Origin: Betaproteobacteria bacterium
GTDB lineage: Bacteria; Pseudomonadota; Gammaproteobacteria; Burkholderiales; Rhodocyclaceae
Assembly: GCA_016234745.1 (NCBI GenBank)
Contig: JACRAR010000062.1
Location: forward strand, 119,604 to 183,603
Length of the DNA stretch: 64,000 nt
Direction of reading: 5' to 3'
This document shows, in pieces, positions 18,700 through 26,618 of this stretch. Positions within the stretch are counted from its first letter, which is position 1; each line of letters starts with the position of its first letter. The notes below the pieces were generated by a model, which did no database searches, was not told where the DNA came from, and saw only the letters and a program-made list of their open reading frames with translations. The translations under genes and the position numbers were made by a program.

Positions 18700-19623
18700 A
18701 TGACGACCGCTTTCATCACTCATCGCGATTGCTGGCAACACGACATGGGCGCACACCATCCAGAGTGCCCTGACCGCTTGGGTGCGATCAGCGACAGGCT
18801 GATTTCTTCGGGGCTTGATCTCCATCTGGTGTTTCATGATGCCCCCCTGGCGACCATGGAGCAACTGTTGCGTGCCCATCCGCGCAAGCATATCGAGTCG
18901 CTCGAACAAAGCGCGCCTCAGCATGGCATTGTGCATGTGGATCCCGATACCGCCATGAATTCCGGAACCTGGCAGGCCGCATTGCGCTCGGCAGGCGCCG
19001 GCGTATTGGCGACCGATTTGGTGATGCAGGGGAGCGTAACGACAGCGTTCTGTGGAGTGCGTCCACCGGGCCATCACGCAGAACGTTCGCGGCCGATGGG
19101 ATTTTGTTTTTTCAACAACATAGCCATCGCCGCCTTGCACGGCATCGAAGCCTGGGGGCTGAAACGCGTGGCGATTGTCGACTTCGACGTGCATCATGGC
19201 AATGGCACCGAAGATATTTTCTCCGGCAACGATAAGGTGTTGATGGTGGGTTCCTTCCAGCATCCTTTCTACCCGTTTTGCGGCACCGAGAATCCGGCCC
19301 GGAATATGCTCAATGTGCCGCTGCCTGCCGGCACACGCGGCGATGCTTTCCGTCAGGTGGTCAGCGACATCTGGATGCCGCGACTCAACGAGTTTGCGCC
19401 CGAGATCATTTACATTTCCGCAGGCTTTGACGCCCATTATGAGGATGACATGGCGTCGCTGGGTCTGGTCGAGTCCGACTACAGCTGGGTCACGCAGCAA
19501 ATCAAGGCGCTTGCAGGCAGAACTGCGCAGGGACGAATTGTCTCAATGCTCGAAGGGGGCTATTCCCTCTCCGCCTTGGCGCGCAGCGTCGCGGCCCACA
19601 TCAAAGTCCTGAGCGATCTGTGA
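18700..19623 (+). CDS. Histone deacetylase / acetoin-utilization (AcuC) family hydrolase
   Basis: 307-residue zinc-dependent class II HDAC-like amidohydrolase. Diagnostic residues are present: RPPGHHAERSRPMGFCFFNN, the metal-binding DFDVHHGNGTE, SAGFDAHYEDD and LEGGYS. Bacterial members deacetylate small amides such as acetylpolyamines or acetylated proteins, and the substrate cannot be read from sequence. It stands alone, 40 bases upstream of dapA on the same strand. Confidence 0.92.
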   Translation: MTTAFITHRDCWQHDMGAHHPECPDRLGAISDRLISSGLDLHLVFHDAPLATMEQLLRAHPRKHIESLEQSAPQHGIVHVDPDTAMNSGTWQAALRSAGAGVLATDLVMQGSVTTAFCGVRPPGHHAERSRPMGFCFFNNIAIAALHGIEAWGLKRVAIVDFDVHHGNGTEDIFSGNDKVLMVGSFQHPFYPFCGTENPARNMLNVPLPAGTRGDAFRQVVSDIWMPRLNEFAPEIIYISAGFDAHYEDDMASLGLVESDYSWVTQQIKALAGRTAQGRIVSMLEGGYSLSALARSVAAHIKVLSDL

Positions 19624-19663
19624 CTTCAGGTAAAATCGGTTCTTTCCTGACAACTTGCTGTCC

Positions 19664-20551
19664 ATGATTAAAGGATCCATTCCCGCACTAGCGACGCCGA
19701 TGTCTGACGACGGCGAACTTGATTTGGCCGGACTGCGGCGCTTCATCGATTGGCATATTGCCGAAGGTTCCGATGCTATCGTCATCGTTGGCACTACCGG
19801 TGAATCGCCAACAGTAGATTTCGATGAACATTGCGCCCTGATTCGCACGGCAACCGATCAGGCAGCCGGCCGCATTCCGGTCATTGCCGGAACCGGGGCC
19901 AACTCGACCCGGGAAGCGGTCGAACTCGCCGAATTTGCCAGAACTGCTGGTGCATCCGCACATCTGTCCGTTGTCCCGTACTACAACAAGCCGACCCAGG
20001 AAGGGCTCTACCGGCACTTTCGTACCATTGCCGAGACGGTCGATCTGCCGATGATCATGTACAACGTGCCCGGTCGCACCGTTGCAGATCTGAGCAACGA
20101 CACAACTTTGCGGCTCACCAGCGTTCCCGGCATCGTGGGAATCAAGGATGCCACCGGCAACATCGAGCGCGGCTGCGATCTGCTCAAGCGTATTCCAACA
20201 GGCTTTGCCGTGTATAGCGGTGATGACGCTACCGCTCTGGCGCTGATGCTGCTGGGCGGCCATGGCACCATTTCTGTCACTGCCAATGTCGCCCCCGGTC
20301 TGATGCATGACATGTGCGCCGCGGCTCTTGACGGGAATGTCGCACTGGCGCGCGAAATCAATTGTCGTCTGCTGGGTCTACACCGCAATCTATTTCTCGA
20401 GGCCAACCCGATTCCGGTCAAGTGGGCTTTGGCGCGCATGGGTCGCATGAGCGACGGTTTGCGCTTGCCCCTGACACCGCTTTCGCCGGAGTTCCACGAA
20501 CGCGTCCGCCTTGCCTTGAGCGAAGCGGACATCCGAATTCAATGCTCATGA
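19664..20551 (+). CDS. dapA: 4-hydroxy-tetrahydrodipicolinate synthase
   Basis: 295-residue class I aldolase that condenses pyruvate with aspartate semialdehyde in lysine and diaminopimelate synthesis. [20 protein letters not shown] opening, [22 protein letters not shown] with the catalytic Tyr, and the Schiff-base Lys in [11 protein letters not shown] are intact. ATG 19664 fits the family start better than an upstream TTG at 19655. bamC follows 20 bases downstream, the usual dapA-bamC pairing. Confidence 0.97.
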   Translation: MIKGSIPALATPMSDDGELDLAGLRRFIDWHIAEGSDAIVIVGTTGESPTVDFDEHCALIRTATDQAAGRIPVIAGTGANSTREAVELAEFARTAGASAHLSVVPYYNKPTQEGLYRHFRTIAETVDLPMIMYNVPGRTVADLSNDTTLRLTSVPGIVGIKDATGNIERGCDLLKRIPTGFAVYSGDDATALALMLLGGHGTISVTANVAPGLMHDMCAAALDGNVALAREINCRLLGLHRNLFLEANPIPVKWALARMGRMSDGLRLPLTPLSPEFHERVRLALSEADIRIQCS

Positions 20552-20571
20552 TGCATGTAAACGAGGTACGC

Positions 20572-21699
20572 ATGAAACGTAACCCCCATTTGATTTTGTT
20601 TGTCTTGTTGGCGGCGTTGTCCTTGAGCGGGTGCGGTGGCTCGCTTTTTGAATCGAAAAAAATAGATTACAAGTCCTCCGCCAAGCTGCCCCCCCTGGAA
20701 ATCCCGCCGGACCTGACTGCACCCAGTCGCGACGAAAGATATGCTCTGCCGGACGGCGCAACCAAGGGTTCGGCGACATTCTCCACGTATACAGGCGGCC
20801 AGGTACGGACCTCAAATTCTGATGTTCTGCCGCAGATCGATAGGATGCGTATCGAGCGTTCGGGTACGCAACGCTGGCTGGTGGTCAGCGGTACGCCTGA
20901 CAGGCTCTGGTCGAGTATCAAGGAGTTTTGGATCGAAACCGGTTTCATCGTGAATGTAGAGAAACCGGAAGCCGGCATCATGGAAACCGAGTGGAACGAG
21001 AATCGCGCCAAGCTGCCGCAGGATATCGTCCGTAACACCTTGGGCAAGGTTTTCGATTCACTTTACTCAACTTCGGAGCGCGACAAGTTTCGTACCCGGC
21101 TAGAAAAAGGTGCCGAAGCAGGTACGACGGAAATCTATATCAGCCACCGCGGTCTGTATGAGGTTTATGTCAACGAAGGACACAGCGATACCCGCTGGCA
21201 ACCTCGCGCGGCTGATCCGGAGCTGGAAACAGAGATGCTTAGGCGCCTGATGGTGCGTCTTGGCAACACCGAGGCGAAGGCCCAGTCATTGATTGCCAAT
21301 GAACAGAAGCAGGAACGCGCCAAGCTGAAGCAGTCTGCCGATGGCAGCGGTACCCTTGAATTGCAGGAAGCCTTTGACCGGGCTTGGCGACGCGTCGGGC
21401 TGGCGCTGGATCGGGTAGGTTTCACGGTGGAAGATCGCGATCGGGCTCAAGGCCTGTATTTCGTGCGTTACATTGATCTCGAGTCAGACTACAGCAAGAA
21501 AGAGGAATCCGGCTTTCTCTCCAAGTTGGCATTCTGGAAGAGCAGCAAGCCGGATATCAACCAATCGCCCCAATACCGGATTTATGTGAAGAGCGTTGGT
21601 GCTTCCAGCACAATACAGGTGCTCACGCGCGAAGGCGGCGTGGAAAAATCCGACACATCCAGGAAGATACTCGGTCTCTTGCTTGAGCAGCTTAAATGA
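20572..21699 (+). CDS. bamC: Outer membrane assembly lipoprotein BamC
   Basis: 375 residues from ATG 20572, preceded by an ACGAGG ribosome-binding site. Signal peptide with lipobox LSLSGC (Cys about 20), then the conserved unstructured lead segment (PPLEIPPDLTAPSRDERY) that contacts BamD. Two helix-grip domains follow (RWLVVSGTPDRLWSSIKEFW about 100; ELQEAFDRAWRRVGLALDRV about 265). Part of the beta-barrel assembly machinery. A strong terminator follows. Confidence 0.94.
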   Translation: MKRNPHLILFVLLAALSLSGCGGSLFESKKIDYKSSAKLPPLEIPPDLTAPSRDERYALPDGATKGSATFSTYTGGQVRTSNSDVLPQIDRMRIERSGTQRWLVVSGTPDRLWSSIKEFWIETGFIVNVEKPEAGIMETEWNENRAKLPQDIVRNTLGKVFDSLYSTSERDKFRTRLEKGAEAGTTEIYISHRGLYEVYVNEGHSDTRWQPRAADPELETEMLRRLMVRLGNTEAKAQSLIANEQKQERAKLKQSADGSGTLELQEAFDRAWRRVGLALDRVGFTVEDRDRAQGLYFVRYIDLESDYSKKEESGFLSKLAFWKSSKPDINQSPQYRIYVKSVGASSTIQVLTREGGVEKSDTSRKILGLLLEQLK

Positions 21700-21736
21700 T
21701 GTATCGCGTTGTCTAGGGTAGTCTCACAGCCAAACT

Positions 21737-21765
21737 AAAAGCCCGGTGAATACGGGCTTTTCTGT
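21737..21765 (+). terminator. Rho-independent terminator of dapA-bamC
   Basis: AAAAGCCCG (21737-21745), loop of 7, CGGGCTTTT (21753-21761), then C-T-G-T-T-T. Perfect 9-bp stem with U-rich tail, 38 bases after the bamC stop. It marks the end of core sequence before the integrase element. Confidence 0.85.
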
Positions 21766-21806
21766 TTATTGTCGCCTTGCATTGCCTCAGGCAATCGCAT
21801 ATATTG

Positions 21807-21878
21807 TGTGTAGCTAGGTGAGTGGCTACTACTTTAGCTGCACACTAACTCAGGTAGGCGAGCGGGTCTAGCTACACA
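21807..21878. repeat. Repeated TAGCTACACA motifs upstream of the integrase
   Basis: An exact 11-bp inverted repeat: TGTGTAGCTAG (21807-21817) and CTAGCTACACA (21868-21878). A third related copy, TAGCTGCACAC (21835-21845), lies between them. They sit 12-83 bases before the integrase start. Spaced short repeats beside a recombinase gene suggest arm-type binding sites or an autoregulatory operator. A 7-bp palindrome ATTGCCTCAGGCAAT lies just left (21781-21795). Confidence 0.5.
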
Positions 21879-21889
21879 ACGGGGGCGCT

Positions 21890-23122
21890 ATGGGCAAGTT
21901 CAAGGACATGGAGATTCAAGCCTGGGTTCGGGCAGGAAAACCCATCGTCGGCAAGTCCGATGGCAACGGATTGACCTTCACTTTATCCGGCAATGGAACC
22001 GCATCATGGGTGTTTCGCTACCGCTTTGGCGGGAAGCAGCGCGAACTGACCATCGGAAATTACCCAACCATCAGCCTGAAACGAGCACGCGAACTGGCGA
22101 CCGAGGCCAGGGCCAAGGTTCAGCAAGGGATCGACGTTGCCAGGGAGAAGAAGGAGCAGAAGATTGCCCTGACCACTGCCGGAACTGTCGAGCAGCTTTG
22201 CGATGAGTATTACAACCGTACAGTTCTGGGCAGGGTTAAACGGCCTGAATTCGTCCGTGAGATTCTGGACAATGATCTGATCCCCCGGATAGGTAGGATT
22301 CGGATTGCCGAAGTGAAGCCTCTGGACATTGATGGAATGATTCGGGCGGTCGTTGATCGCGGGTCACCAGTCATGGCCAACCGGGTGCTGCAGATAAGCA
22401 AAGCGGTGTTCGATTACGCAATTCGCCGACACTGGATAGAGCAGAACCCGGCGGCAGCTTTTCGGAGAACCGATGCAGGGGGAGAAGAAAAATCCCGGAC
22501 TCGCGCCTTGTCGAGCGATGAACTCGTAAAACTGTTTCAAGCCCTGCGAGACTCCGGCCCCATCTTCACTATCTACGATCTGGCGATCAAGCTGTTGCTG
22601 GTGACGGCGGTACGCAAGGCCGAACTGATTGAAGCACCCTGGGCTGAGTTCGATCTTGAAGCAGATGATCCGGTCTGGCGTTTGCCGGCAGCACGCACCA
22701 AGACCGACAGGGATTTCACCATTCCCCTGCCCTCCCCCGCTGTTGAATGGCTGAAAGAGATCAAGCGGACATCAGTTGCCAGCGACTATGTTTTCCCCGC
22801 ACGGAGACGGGCGGGTAAGCCAACCATGTCGCCGGAGACAGTAAATTGGGCATTGAGCGAGGTCAAGCACGGACTGGCGCCATTCACGCTGCATGACTTG
22901 CGGAGAACGGCGCGGACACACCTTGCCGCCCTCGGGGTTGCCCCGCATGTTGCCGAGCGTTGCTTGAACCACAAGCTACCCGGCATCAATGACGTCTACG
23001 ATACCCACGACTACCTGACCGAGCGCCGCCTTGCTCTGAATGCCTGGGCCGATCTGCTGGTGCAACTGAACAAGGGCGAAACCGGGAAGGTGGTGCCGAT
23101 TAGGAATGGGAAGGCCGCATAG
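21890..23122 (+). CDS. P4-type tyrosine recombinase (integrase)
   Basis: 410 residues. N-terminal DUF4102-like arm-binding domain (RYRFGGKQRELTIGNYPTIS), core-binding domain (about 100-200), then the catalytic domain: first Arg in TAVRKAEL, Lys in TKTDRDFTIPL, HxxR in LHDLRRTARTH, His in CLNHK and the nucleophile Tyr region VYDTHDYL. Complete length for the family. P4-like integrases usually insert islands at tRNA genes, but no tRNA is adjacent here, only the bamC terminator. Repeats flank the gene on both sides. Confidence 0.93.
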   Translation: MGKFKDMEIQAWVRAGKPIVGKSDGNGLTFTLSGNGTASWVFRYRFGGKQRELTIGNYPTISLKRARELATEARAKVQQGIDVAREKKEQKIALTTAGTVEQLCDEYYNRTVLGRVKRPEFVREILDNDLIPRIGRIRIAEVKPLDIDGMIRAVVDRGSPVMANRVLQISKAVFDYAIRRHWIEQNPAAAFRRTDAGGEEKSRTRALSSDELVKLFQALRDSGPIFTIYDLAIKLLLVTAVRKAELIEAPWAEFDLEADDPVWRLPAARTKTDRDFTIPLPSPAVEWLKEIKRTSVASDYVFPARRRAGKPTMSPETVNWALSEVKHGLAPFTLHDLRRTARTHLAALGVAPHVAERCLNHKLPGINDVYDTHDYLTERRLALNAWADLLVQLNKGETGKVVPIRNGKAA

Positions 23123-23128
23123 TGGAAA

Positions 23129-23172
23129 CATTCTGGAGGCATTCTGGAGGCATTCAGGCGACATTCTCCAGA
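23129..23172. repeat. Four tandem 11-bp iterons after the integrase
   Basis: CATTCTGGAGG occurs perfectly at 23129-23139 and 23140-23150. Two degenerate units follow at 23151-23161 (CATTCAGGCGA) and 23162-23172 (CATTCTCCAGA). An 11-base period places each unit on the same helical face, typical of protein-binding arrays such as recombinase arm sites, excisionase sites or replication iterons. Confidence 0.6.
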
Positions 23173-23307
23173 CAAATTGGACCAGGGAATCAAGCAGAAT
23201 GGGATGACTTTAATAACCGTGCCTGACGGTTTCAGGTGAGAGCGGCGGGCAAGGTGTTCCAGCACCAAACCCGCCTGACCATGCAGCATCTTTTAGGGAG
23301 AACCACC

Positions 23308-23550
23308 ATGGCTAAGGCCAATTCTACACCCCGCCTCGTTCGCGAGGATGATTCAATAAGCTCGTCAATCAGCGAGACGCAAGCCAAACTGTTACGAGCT
23401 AGCGCAATTGTGGATTTAATTTATTGTCTGAACATCGCGGAAGGCATAGACGAGCTTGATAAAGAAACACTGTCCTGGGCGCTGGGATCGGTAACCGATT
23501 TTTTGAACGATGCTCATGTGATGTTGATGCCGAAAGGCGGTGCAGAATGA
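23308..23550 (+). CDS. Small hypothetical protein of the integrated element
   Basis: 80 residues from ATG 23308, preceded by TTTAGGGAGAACCACC, a good ribosome-binding site. Predicted soluble and helical; no recognisable domain. The middle, ETQAKLLRASAIVDLIYCLN, resembles small phage or plasmid accessory proteins in style only. Its stop overlaps the next gene by 4 bases, so the two are probably co-translated. Function unknown. Confidence 0.6.
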   Translation: MAKANSTPRLVREDDSISSSISETQAKLLRASAIVDLIYCLNIAEGIDELDKETLSWALGSVTDFLNDAHVMLMPKGGAE

Positions 23551-23756
23551 GCACCGAGAACATCACCAAATCAGATATTGTCGGCAAGCTCTTTAACCTT
23601 GCAGCGACGGCGGCGGCAGCCCGGGCGCTTCTTGATGAGCAGGTGAATGAGAATCCCAGGGAGAAATTTCCGGCGAGCCGGGCAATAGATCAGATTGCTG
23701 ACCTTGCCCATGACCTGGCATGCGAAATTGACAATTCAGATATTGCTGCCGATTGA
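23547..23756 (+). CDS. Small hypothetical protein, coupled to the preceding gene
   Basis: 69 residues, starting in an ATGA overlap with the upstream small gene. Helical, with many Ala and acidic residues, no membrane segment. Both proteins share a helical character and a similar acidic C-terminal region, so they may form a pair. I do not recognise the family. The 111 bases between it and hicA hold the hicA control region. Confidence 0.55.
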   Translation: MSTENITKSDIVGKLFNLAATAAAARALLDEQVNENPREKFPASRAIDQIADLAHDLACEIDNSDIAAD

Positions 23757-23831
23757 CCAACCACCCCGCGCCCGCTCCGGTGGGCGCGACTAGCATCATA
23801 AATCGGTCGTGGCTTTCTTCTACTCAACCAC

Positions 23832-23862
23832 TTGCGAAACGGACATAAATGTCCGATACTAT
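23832..23862 (+). promoter_or_regulatory. hicAB promoter with overlapping palindromic operator
   Basis: Palindrome CGGACA-TAAA-TGTCCG (23840-23855) fills the spacer between a TTGCGA-like -35 (23832-23837) and a TACTAT -10 (23857-23862). HicB antitoxins repress their own promoters through such palindromes. Transcription from this -10 would begin at or next to the hicA ATG (23868), implying a leaderless hicA message. Inferred from sequence only. Confidence 0.5.
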
Positions 23863-23867
23863 GATCT

Positions 23868-24083
23868 ATGAAAGGTAGCGAGTTCCTCAAAAGGATTCAG
23901 CGATTGGCAAAGGATAAATCCGTTGCCTGCTCTTGGCACCCGGACAAGGGCAAGGGTTCGCATGGTGTGCTGAAGTACGGCGACAAGCGGACCGTGGTGC
24001 GTAATCTCAAAGACGAACTCAAGACCGGCACATATCACGGCATGCTCAAGCAGTTGGACTTGAAGCATGAGGACATTTCGTAG
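23868..24083 (+). CDS. hicA: HicA-type mRNA interferase toxin
   Basis: 71-residue double-stranded-RNA-binding-fold toxin that cleaves mRNA when free of antitoxin. The family signature with catalytic His is KGKGSHGVLKYGDKRTVV, followed by the C-terminal GTYHGMLKQLDL. Immediately followed by hicB (9 bases), so toxin first, antitoxin second, the normal HicAB order. No obvious leader or Shine-Dalgarno precedes the ATG. Confidence 0.88.
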   Translation: MKGSEFLKRIQRLAKDKSVACSWHPDKGKGSHGVLKYGDKRTVVRNLKDELKTGTYHGMLKQLDLKHEDIS

Positions 24084-24092
24084 GAGAACGCC

Positions 24093-24521
24093 ATGCAACG
24101 CTTTACTTATCCAGTAACCCTGACGGCTGACGAGAACGACGGTGGTTTTGTTGTCACCTGCCGCGATGTGCCAGAGGTTGTGACTCAGGGCGAAACCATC
24201 GAAGACGCCATCTCCTCGGCGGAGGGCGCCCTAGAAGCTGCCATCGAGATGCGAATCGAAGATGGTATGGATATCCCCATCCCGTCCGCCAAAAAACGCG
24301 GCGAACATCTTGCCGGGTTGCCAGTCGGCACAGCGATGAAGGCGGCGCTGTTCGTCTCGATGCAGGAGCAAAACGTATCGAAGGCAGAACTTGCGCGCCG
24401 GCTGGGCCTGGACGAAAAAGAGGCCAGGCGAATGCTTGACCCGAAGCATGGAACCAAGGTTCCAGCCTTGGAACGTGCTCTGCATGCTTTGGGCAAGCGG
24501 GTTGAACTGGTAGTAGTCTGA
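24093..24521 (+). CDS. hicB: HicB-type antitoxin
   Basis: 142 residues. N-terminal partial RNase H-like fold that masks HicA (YPVTLTADENDGGFVVTCRDVPEV, TIEDAISSAEGALEAAI). C-terminal helix-turn-helix (NVSKAELARRLGLDEKEARRML) probably binds the palindrome before hicA. AGGAGA ribosome-binding site upstream. Longer than minimal HicB, as expected for the DNA-binding form. Confidence 0.9.
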   Translation: MQRFTYPVTLTADENDGGFVVTCRDVPEVVTQGETIEDAISSAEGALEAAIEMRIEDGMDIPIPSAKKRGEHLAGLPVGTAMKAALFVSMQEQNVSKAELARRLGLDEKEARRMLDPKHGTKVPALERALHALGKRVELVVV

Positions 24522-24526
24522 ATGCC

Positions 24527-24712
24527 ATGAAGCGCGCTCACATCATCCCCATGACCAACGGCGACGAGTACGACGCCCTCACCCGCTGGCGGCATTTTCT
24601 GCACTGGAAGCCTGGCACGCGGAAGGCGATCAAGCGCGGATACAGCCGACGGCAGCGGACGATGGGGAGGACTCAATTGCGGCGTGATGTTCGGGAATTG
24701 GTGGCGGTCTGA
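24527..24712 (+). CDS. Small basic phage-type hypothetical protein
   Basis: 61 residues, very basic (many Arg/Lys), starting 5 bases after hicB. TNGDEYDALTRWRHFLHWKPG is reminiscent of short proteins I associate with prophages and conjugative elements, though I cannot name the family. It may belong to the hicAB transcript. No domain of known function is visible. Confidence 0.5.
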   Translation: MKRAHIIPMTNGDEYDALTRWRHFLHWKPGTRKAIKRGYSRRQRTMGRTQLRRDVRELVAV

Positions 24713-24726
24713 TCAGAGGTGCTGGC

Positions 24727-24900
24727 TTGGATTTCGAAGAGGCAATTGCTAAACTGACCGCAATTCAACAAGAACTTTCTCTCGAAGATAGAGTCGTGTT
24801 GGAGGAAAGCGTCACGGCTCTTTGCGAGCATACCGAGCAGCTGACCAGGGCAAACGAGAAGAAAAAAGCGCTCATGTGTAGAAGTTCAGACTTGATCTGA
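24727..24900 (+). CDS. Possible 57-residue acidic helical protein with TTG start
   Basis: An open frame from TTG 24727 to TGA 24900, with AGAGGTG 7 bases upstream as ribosome-binding site. The product is coiled-coil-like (DFEEAIAKLTAIQQELSLED, then VVLEESV). It loosely recalls the exonuclease VII small subunit, but I would not assign it. The C-terminal codons enter an inverted repeat (24893-24937), so the end may be foreign or truncated. Confidence 0.3.
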   Translation: MDFEEAIAKLTAIQQELSLEDRVVLEESVTALCEHTEQLTRANEKKKALMCRSSDLI

Positions 24901-24937
24901 CAGTTCCCCATTTTGCAGTGTGCCGGTTGTCAGATCA
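24893..24937. repeat. 10-bp perfect inverted repeat
   Basis: TGATCTGACA (24893-24902) and TGTCAGATCA (24928-24937) flank 25 bases. There is no U-tract, so a terminator is unlikely. It could be a relict insertion-sequence end or a protein-binding site. A second inverted pair, GGCAGGCG (24964-24971) and CGCCTGCC (24994-25001), follows at once. Confidence 0.4.
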
Positions 24938-25040
24938 ATTCAGCTCATGGAATTGACTAGTTAGGCAGGCGGGGTGTTCTCTCCTTTCAACTTCGCCTGC
25001 CGGCTGTCCCTTCGGCGAAGCAAGCACAAATGCAGCGGGG

Positions 25041-25529
25041 CTAAGAACGCGCCAGCCTTGAAACTAGGTCCGGCGTCCTCGTTTCCTGCAACAGCGACTG
25101 CAGGTCGACTTGGTTTATCAGATTTGGCTGGTTCTTCTCTGCGTTGTCGGCTTGGTCAAATAGCCGTTTCTGAATCTCAGCCATGATCGACTTCTCAACC
25201 GCTTCGCGTTGGCCCGGTGGCATGGCGGCCAGATCCTGCTCACTTAGCCCCATTCTTTTCAGAATCTCTTCGCGCAATTGCTGAACCCGATCTCTCATAT
25301 GCTGCGCCGGGGTTTTCGTTACATAGTCCGCGAGGAAGGTGGCGTCCGCGCGGTGTGACGCTGCCGCCTTCTTCCTGGCAGCTTCAGCTTTCGCCGCCGA
25401 AGAATTGTCACTTGTCTCAGTCGATTTCTTTTTCGCGGCGGCTAGTGCGGTCTGAAAATCGGTGCTTTCTCGCGCGACGGCTGCTTGAAATTGAGGTTGT
25501 ATGGCTTCTGGTGTGGCATCAATCTTCAT
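25041..25529 (-). CDS. Conserved-type hypothetical protein, 162 residues
   Basis: Soluble protein with an Ala/Lys-rich first half (AAAKKKSTETSD, KAEAARKKAAAS) and a more ordered C-terminal half containing LREEILKRMGLSEQDLAAMPPGQREA, which looks like a short helical domain. No signal peptide. The coding bias and full-length frame support a real gene. It is opposite in strand to the integrase-HicAB genes and is bounded by gene-poor DNA on both sides. Function unknown. Confidence 0.55.
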   Translation of the reverse strand: MKIDATPEAIQPQFQAAVARESTDFQTALAAAKKKSTETSDNSSAAKAEAARKKAAASHRADATFLADYVTKTPAQHMRDRVQQLREEILKRMGLSEQDLAAMPPGQREAVEKSIMAEIQKRLFDQADNAEKNQPNLINQVDLQSLLQETRTPDLVSRLARS

Positions 25530-25822
25530 AGGATTTCCCTCGATCAGGATTTATCCCTTGGACATGCAATTGACGTACCAGGCCAAATACCAGCCCATCA
25601 GCGGCAAGTCTTGCCGATTTTGATACGTGATGCGCCGAATCTCATAGCTCGGCAGCTTGAGTCATAATCTGTTGGAACGGTGGTCAATTACCAGGCGCGC
25701 AGACAAACGAGTAGCCAATCGAGTAGTCAGTTACCATAGACAATAAATAAAATAATATAAAACAACTAATTAGATTATCTCTAGCCATGTTGCTAGAGCA
25801 GATGAAGTAGAGCGGCAAGCCA
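25530..25822. other. Gene-free, partly AT-rich gap between element and nitroreductase
   Basis: No credible gene. It holds a 6-bp hairpin CGGCAA-GTC-TTGCCG (25602-25616), a near-repeat CGAGTAGCCA/CGAGTAGTCA (around 25709-25730), an AT-rich tract (25741-25775) and a 7-bp inverted repeat CTCTAGC/GCTAGAG (25779-25798), which may end nitroreductase transcription. The right boundary of the integrase element probably falls here, but I found no direct repeat matching the left end. Confidence 0.4.
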
Positions 25823-26548
25823 CTAATCCCAGAAGAAAGTGGCAAACGCATCGACTGGCTCACGTACCGTGGCCAGTCGATTCACATTGGCGGAAGTGTC
25901 TTCATAGCCCAGTGCCATGCCGCATACAACGTATTCCTGTTCGGGAATATCGAGTTCTGCACGGATCAAACGGTGAAAACGGGCGAAAGCCTGTTGCGGA
26001 CAGGTGTGCAGTCCAAAACCACGCGCAGCCAGCATAATGCCCATGAGGAAAGTCCCGAGGTCGAACCAACTCCCAACCTCCAGCCTGCGATCAATGCAGA
26101 TGAACAATCCCACAGGTGCTTCAAAGAATCTGTAGTTGAGTCCAAGCTGCCGCTTCATCGCCGGACGGTCACCCTTCGCCACGCCCGCCACGCCATACAA
26201 GGCCTTGCCGAGCTGGATGCGTCGTGATATGTAAGGTTCAATCCACTGCTCCGGATAATAACGGTACTCTTCCTCGCAGTCCGCCTCATCATTCTCGTAG
26301 GCCTGCAGCAAACGGGCACTGAGCTTGTCACGCGCCACTCCGGCGACCACGCGCACTTTCCAGGGCTGGGTATTGGTACCGCTCGGCGCACGGGAAGCCA
26401 ACGCCAGGATTTGCTCGACCACATGTCGTTCGATCGGTTTGTCGCGACAAAAGGCGCGTACCGAACGGCGGCTACTGAGTGCCTGAAAAACGTCGCATTG
26501 TGCTGCGGGCAAATCGCCCGGACCATGGCAGGTATCAGTATTTTTCAT
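25823..26548 (-). CDS. Nitroreductase family protein
   Basis: 241-residue FMN-dependent oxidoreductase fold. SSRRSVRAFCRDKPIE is the phosphate-binding start; ASRAPSGTNTQPWKVRVV binds FMN; the C-terminal AARGFGLHTCPQQAFARFH and VVCGMALGYED complete the domain. The substrate is not predictable from sequence. Oriented with acs upstream; the acs terminator lies just before it, so it is probably transcribed separately. Confidence 0.9.
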   Translation of the reverse strand: MKNTDTCHGPGDLPAAQCDVFQALSSRRSVRAFCRDKPIERHVVEQILALASRAPSGTNTQPWKVRVVAGVARDKLSARLLQAYENDEADCEEEYRYYPEQWIEPYISRRIQLGKALYGVAGVAKGDRPAMKRQLGLNYRFFEAPVGLFICIDRRLEVGSWFDLGTFLMGIMLAARGFGLHTCPQQAFARFHRLIRAELDIPEQEYVVCGMALGYEDTSANVNRLATVREPVDAFATFFWD

Positions 26549-26569
26549 TCAGCAATTTTCCTGATAATC

Positions 26570-26595
26570 AAAAAAAGGGCGCCCGCAGGCGCCCT
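26570..26595 (-). terminator. Rho-independent terminator of acs
   Basis: Perfect 8-bp stem AGGGCGCC (26576-26583) / GGCGCCCT (26588-26595) with CGCA loop. On the minus strand it is followed by a run of seven T. Lies 24 bases after the acs stop. Confidence 0.85.
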
Positions 26596-26618
26596 CCCCT
26601 CCTCCTCCTGATCTATTG

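Noticed and set aside
23129..23172. CRISPR-like array
   Set aside because: Repeats are 11 bp, adjacent without spacers, and no cas genes are present anywhere in the window.
24960..24966. GTTAGGC resembling an integron attC core site
   Set aside because: No matching RYYYAAC inverse core at a suitable distance on either strand, and no integron integrase.
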